DNA of 7,787 nucleotides from CAZGQY01 sp964528035 (GTDB lineage: Bacteria; Pseudomonadota; Gammaproteobacteria; Methylococcales; UBA1147). The position numbers were made by a program, and so were the translations under genes. Position 1 is the first letter of the stretch. Every line of letters begins with the position of its first letter. The stretch is taken from NCBI GenBank assembly GCA_964528035.1, contig CAZGQY010000189.1, positions 1-7,787 on the forward strand, given 5' to 3'. This document shows positions 5,344 through 7,787 of this stretch, in pieces. The notes beneath the pieces were generated by a model that saw nothing but the letters and a program-made list of their open reading frames with translations, made no database searches and was not told where the DNA came from.

Positions 5344-5796
5344 TCTCTAGTGGTTATTGGAAGGTGTTCAAACCATTTGTATTAAAGCAACTGACCCACT
5401 ACCACTAAATAATACTCAGGTGTTAGATATTATTCGTTTCATAAGTTTTCGCATGATTTAGTAAAAACTCTCGTCATTCCCGAAGTCTGTTATCGTGAAT
5501 CAATGTTACTAAACAGTAGGTTTTTACAAAGGGCATGCCAAAATGAAATCTTAAAATATATGCGAGAACTTATGGAATAACTAATACAATAATACCGAAG
5601 AGCTCATAGCCATTTAACTGTTATCCAAAATCAGATATTCATAAAGCGAATATGGTTTTAATAATCCCCCTTTTGTCTCGGTTTCAAATATGTATCATAC
5701 AATTACATAAAAGCCATTGCGAAATGGTCGTATAGGTCTGTAAAAACAACGCTGACACCCATTTGGTGCAATTATTTTCTTTGAGAAATTAACCCA
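5344..5796. other. Gene-free stretch rich in inverted repeats
   Basis: No credible open frame on either strand. Visible structures are TAGTGGT (5348-5354) with ACCACTA (5401-5407); the nested element at 5440-5574; ATATTC (5635-5640) with GAATAT (5648-5653); and CCATT-GCGA-AATGG (5714-5727), a stem with a GNRA-type loop. None is followed by a U-run, so no clear terminator for the HTH gene was found. The density of hairpins suggests degraded small mobile elements. Confidence 0.5.
5440..5574. repeat. Nested inverted-repeat element, MITE-like
   Basis: Three inverted repeats are nested. The outer arms CATAAGTTTTCGCAT (5440-5454) and ATGCGAGAACTTATG (5560-5574) match at 14 of 15 positions. The middle arms TTTAGTAA (5457-5464) and TTACTAAA (5509-5516) match perfectly. 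The inner arms ATTCCCGA (5476-5483) and TCGTGAAT (5493-5500) match at 7 of 8. GTAAAAAC (5461-5468) can alternatively pair with GTTTTTAC (5519-5526). The inner part, CGTCATTCCCGA, resembles the GTCATTCCCG hairpin repeats scattered through many proteobacterial genomes. No coding capacity and no clear target duplication. Confidence 0.65.
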
Positions 5797-6009
5797 TCAA
5801 CTTTTATGCTTAAATTTCTCATCTCCATCCAAATTTTCTTTTTTAAGTGCCATTTGTTTTTTTCTAATTTTTTCTCTTCGCTCTGATGTTGCTAAAAAAT
5901 GTACCTGATCAGAAATATCTATGTTATCAATCGCCAAGTACATTTCATCTTCAAACAACTCATCACCACCAAGCTCTTCAACTAAATATTCTAAATTATT
6001 AATTCTCAT
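5797..6009 (-). CDS. Small hypothetical protein (70 residues)
   Basis: Not recognised. The protein has an acidic first half (NNLEYLVEELGGDELFEDEM, then IDNIDISDQVHFLA) and a basic second half (SERREKIRKKQMALKKEN) ending DGDEKFKHKS. No signal peptide, membrane segment or cysteine is present, so it is probably cytoplasmic and largely helical. It is considered real because the ATG at 6009 has a GGAG site 7 nt upstream and a perfect TATAAT box (6032-6037) at a suitable distance, and the frame is uninterrupted. The acid/base layout vaguely recalls small proteins such as the PA3496 type, but I see no firm motif for that. It stands alone: the upstream beta-helix gene ends with a terminator, and the gene on the other side is on the opposite strand. 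Confidence 0.6.
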   Translation of the reverse strand: MRINNLEYLVEELGGDELFEDEMYLAIDNIDISDQVHFLATSERREKIRKKQMALKKENLDGDEKFKHKS

Positions 6010-6031
6010 CCTACCGCTCCATTTTTTAAAA

Positions 6032-6037
6032 ATTATA
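6032..6037 (-). promoter_or_regulatory. -10 box of the small hypothetical gene
   Basis: Reads TATAAT on the minus strand, predicting a start near 6025 and a leader of about 15 nt that just includes the GGAG site. At 17 bp upstream stands CCATTA, which is not a -35 consensus, so the promoter would be weak or activator-dependent. Confidence 0.4.
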
Positions 6038-6225
6038 GCTAATTAATATCTGGATAATGGCACTTGATTATGAAAACAATACGACAAATACCTACCAGTT
6101 TTTCTGGAAATGGACTCAATTTTTGTCGTTCACTTACAGGTTTTACATGTCACCTAATAAAAACATCTCGTGCAAGTCATCAAAAATGCTTTTTTTGAGT
6201 CTAATTCATTCAATTTATCTACCCC

Positions 6226-6257
6226 AAAAAAAAACCTCATACAAAAACTGCACGAGG
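6226..6257 (-). terminator. Rho-independent terminator of the beta-helix gene
   Basis: On the minus strand CCTCGTGCA (6249-6257) pairs with TGTATGAGG (6235-6243): nine pairs, two of them G-U, around a 5-nt loop. It is followed directly by nine T (6226-6234). It starts 20 bp after the stop codon. A second copy of the left arm sequence, as CTCGTGCA on the plus strand, lies at 6167-6174 and could compete for pairing. Confidence 0.8.
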
Positions 6258-6276
6258 CTTCTATAACTCTAAAAAA

Positions 6277-7566
6277 TTATATTTCCTCTACATCAGACTT
6301 GATGGAGTCAATATCTGAGCCACGGACTTTAAGGCTACCGTCACCCGTTCCATCCTGGCTGACTTTTAATCCTACTTTCTTATTATATAAAGACGTTGTC
6401 GCATTAACTTTAACATTGATATCGCCAGCACCTTCCTGTTCAAGCTGTATACCATCATCATCGTTATCCATAGTAGTGACTTTACTTAGCTTAAGAGTTA
6501 CATCACCTTCACCTTCTTCAGATGCTTTAATACCTTCATCACCATTGTTTGATGCCATAATTTTACCCAAATCAAGATGAATATCTCCTGCATCTTCTTC
6601 ATCAATATCAAGGCCTTCATCAAAATTATCATTAACTAAACTATTTGTAATTTGCCCGCTTATTGATCCTTCACCTGCCTCATCGATATCAAAGCCATCA
6701 TCAAGATCAAGAACTAATTCGCCTTCATCGTCTTCAACACAGGTTGGGTCGGCTGGTTCATCAACATCAACTCCAAAACAATAAGCACCATTGTTCTCAA
6801 AAACACTATTACGGACATTAACGATGACATCACCCGCATCACCTTCATCGAGCTCAACACCATCAGCGCCAACATTAATAAATGTTGAATCAACGGCATT
6901 AAAAATAATATCACCTTCACCACGATCATCAACTCTGACACCATCAGAATCAAACCCGCCATTACCGACATTATCAACAGTCACATTGACAAGGCTGACA
7001 TTAATGGAAGCTGGAGAGCCATCTCCAGCTCCGCCACCACCTGCACCACAAGCAATAACATCGCAATCAAGCACATGCACACCATGAAGACCAACATTGC
7101 TAACGGAAACATGAGTTAAAGCAAGATTAACAGTCCCTTCTCGATCATCAGGCACCTTTACAAAAATACCTTTGCCTCCACCTTGAAAATCCGCACTGTA
7201 ATCAGTGTCAGTGTCAACGGTAAAATTCAAATTTGAAATGCTAAGGTCTGCGCCATTAGTAACTTCTAATAGTGTATCGAGTGGATCTTCAAGATCCCCA
7301 TATACTGTCTGCCCCGAACCAATGATCATCAATGGATTAAAGCCTTCATATACAAGAGTACTTTCGATAGCAATACTTGCAACTGAAGGATCAATAACAA
7401 TAACGGTTGCATCACTATCAAGCGCATCCCGTAATGTGCCGACACCTGCATCACCACCATGGTCTACAACATAGGAAGATGCGGCATTAATAGTTGTTGA
7501 ATTAAATAAAATTGAGGTTAATATCAATGTGGAATATAGAAATCCCCATTTGTTCTTACAAATCAT
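6277..7566 (-). CDS. Secreted acidic right-handed beta-helix repeat protein
   Basis: A 429-residue exported protein. The signal peptide covers residues 1-28 (basic start, hydrophobic FLYSTLILTSIL, cleavage near INA|AS). Residues 32-115 form a cap and first coils, with the GDAGVGTLRDAL block common in bacterial beta-helix proteins. Seven repeats of exactly 27 residues follow: 207-233, 234-260, then 289-315, 316-342, 343-369, 370-396 and 397-423. The consensus is DDGhxhxExGxGDhxhxhxxSxhxxNx, one helix coil of three strands each. Two loops carry cysteine pairs (C168/C173 and C263/C276, the latter in a 28-residue insertion), compatible with disulfides outside the cytoplasm. D and E crowd the turns, suggesting Ca2+ or other cation binding. 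No lipobox, LPXTG, autotransporter barrel or catalytic polysaccharide-lyase residues are evident, so enzyme activity is unsupported. The ATG at 7566 has GGAG 8 nt upstream. Confidence 0.85.
   Translation of the reverse strand: MICKNKWGFLYSTLILTSILFNSTTINAASSYVVDHGGDAGVGTLRDALDSDATVIVIDPSVASIAIESTLVYEGFNPLMIIGSGQTVYGDLEDPLDTLLEVTNGADLSISNLNFTVDTDTDYSADFQGGGKGIFVKVPDDREGTVNLALTHVSVSNVGLHGVHVLDCDVIACGAGGGGAGDGSPASINVSLVNVTVDNVGNGGFDSDGVRVDDRGEGDIIFNAVDSTFINVGADGVELDEGDAGDVIVNVRNSVFENNGAYCFGVDVDEPADPTCVEDDEGELVLDLDDGFDIDEAGEGSISGQITNSLVNDNFDEGLDIDEEDAGDIHLDLGKIMASNNGDEGIKASEEGEGDVTLKLSKVTTMDNDDDGIQLEQEGAGDINVKVNATTSLYNKKVGLKVSQDGTGDGSLKVRGSDIDSIKSDVEEI
6298..6948 (-). repeat. 27-codon repeat array inside the beta-helix gene
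   Basis: Seven in-register units of 81 bp, interrupted once by 84 bp (6703-6786). On the plus strand the recurrent 'GATATC/ATCACC ... TTCATC/ATCATC' wording reflects the GDI and DDG codons. Units are clearly diverged at the DNA level, so the array is old rather than a recent slippage product. Confidence 0.7.
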
Positions 7567-7586
7567 AAAAAATCTCCAGTCATATT

Positions 7587-7602
7587 CAGTTAAATTGAAC
7601 TG
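7587..7602. promoter_or_regulatory. Near-palindrome at the beta-helix gene's start site
   Basis: CAGTTAAATTGAACTG is symmetric at 14 of 16 positions and lies where transcription of the beta-helix gene should start (about 7598). It could be an operator or a small leader hairpin. Chance is possible in such AT-rich DNA. Confidence 0.3.
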
Positions 7603-7604
7603 TA

Positions 7605-7659
7605 ATATTAATTAGACTTTATGAAATTTTAATTAAGGTTTTATGACATTTTAATGAAA
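7605..7659 (-). promoter_or_regulatory. Pho-box-like array of 11-bp repeats and -10 box of the beta-helix gene
   Basis: On the minus strand five 7-mers stand exactly 11 bp apart with A-rich 4-nt spacers: TTTCATT (7653-7659), TGTCATA (7642-7648), CTTAATT (7631-7637), TTTCATA (7620-7626) and CTAATTA (7609-7615). The known PhoB box is two such 7-mers, consensus CTGTCAT, joined by a 4-nt AT-rich spacer, so register and best half-site fit. The -10 candidate TAATAT (7605-7610) overlaps the last 7-mer by 2 bp and lies 9 bp past TTTCATA, and no -35 is present, as is normal for Pho promoters. Other OmpR-family regulators also use 10-11 bp direct repeats. Confidence 0.5.
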
Positions 7660-7787
7660 CTCTTCAATATGCTGAGTACACTATTCATCAAACGAATATA
7701 CTGGTGAATAAGGCGAATAAACAGCCTTTTTGATCAAATGGAAATGTACGGAAGGATCTGTAAGTTGTCAATTCCGATGGTGTCGGA
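7660..7787. other. Window end without a gene
   Basis: No coding frame is visible. AAGGC (7710-7714) and GCCTT (7724-7728) with following T form a 5-bp stem, and TCCGA-TGGTG-TCGGA at 7773-7787 is a perfect short stem that the window end cuts off. Either could belong to the end of a gene beyond the window. Confidence 0.3.

Noticed and set aside
5348..5574. CRISPR-like array in the repeat-rich intergenic region
   Set aside because: The repeats are inverted and nested, not direct and evenly spaced, and no spacers or cas genes are present.
6057..6580. Two overlapping plus-strand open frames between the small gene and the beta-helix gene
   Set aside because: They run through the terminator and antisense to the beta-helix gene, lack ribosome sites, and their composition fits chance.
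6714..7474. Several open frames on both strands inside the beta-helix gene
   Set aside because: They are products of the repetitive codons of the 27-residue repeats; their translations are serine/threonine/proline- or methionine-rich, with no ribosome sites or family motifs.
7710..7731. Plus-strand terminator AAGGC...GCCTT followed by T
   Set aside because: The stem has only five pairs with a 9-nt loop, and no plus-strand gene lies upstream of it.

Overview
The window looks like an AT-rich gammaproteobacterial chromosome segment. This rests on protein style and base composition only; I cannot name a genus. Host-type genes are AT-rich. Two blocks of mobile DNA, at the left edge and in the middle, are visibly richer in G+C.

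Layout: (1) 1-764, minus strand: a scrap of an IS91-type transposase abuts a broken AAA/DUF4143-type ATPase. The ATPase front end, including the P-loop, has been replaced by the start of a secreted-protein gene, and its reading frame is broken by an extra G. (2) 831-3135, minus strand: a tight two-gene operon encoding a CHAD-domain protein with a degenerate CYTH-like front, followed by an orphan ParA-type ATPase. (3) 3191-4371: a complete but internally deleted IS4-family element with 16-bp perfect inverted repeats and a 6-bp target duplication, inserted just upstream of the CHAD gene. (4) 4378-4716: a gene-free stretch with a concentric dyad-symmetric element. (5) 4735-5343: a divergent pair, a 66-residue protein with 28 lysines (histone H1 tail-like) on the minus strand and a small HTH protein on the plus strand, sharing a dyad-rich control region. 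(6) 5344-5796: a gene-free stretch holding a nested inverted-repeat element of about 135 bp. (7) 5797-6009: a small minus-strand hypothetical gene. (8) 6277-7566: a secreted, very acidic right-handed beta-helix protein built on exact 27-residue repeats, with a good terminator downstream and an 11-bp-periodic Pho-box-like array upstream.

How parts may work together (inference): CHAD domains are known to associate with polyphosphate granules and ParA proteins position cargo on the nucleoid, so the CHAD-ParA operon is a candidate granule-positioning pair. The Pho-box-like array in front of the beta-helix gene hints at a second phosphate link. The HTH protein is the natural candidate regulator of the divergently transcribed lysine-rich nucleoid protein. 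No tRNA, rRNA or CRISPR array was seen.
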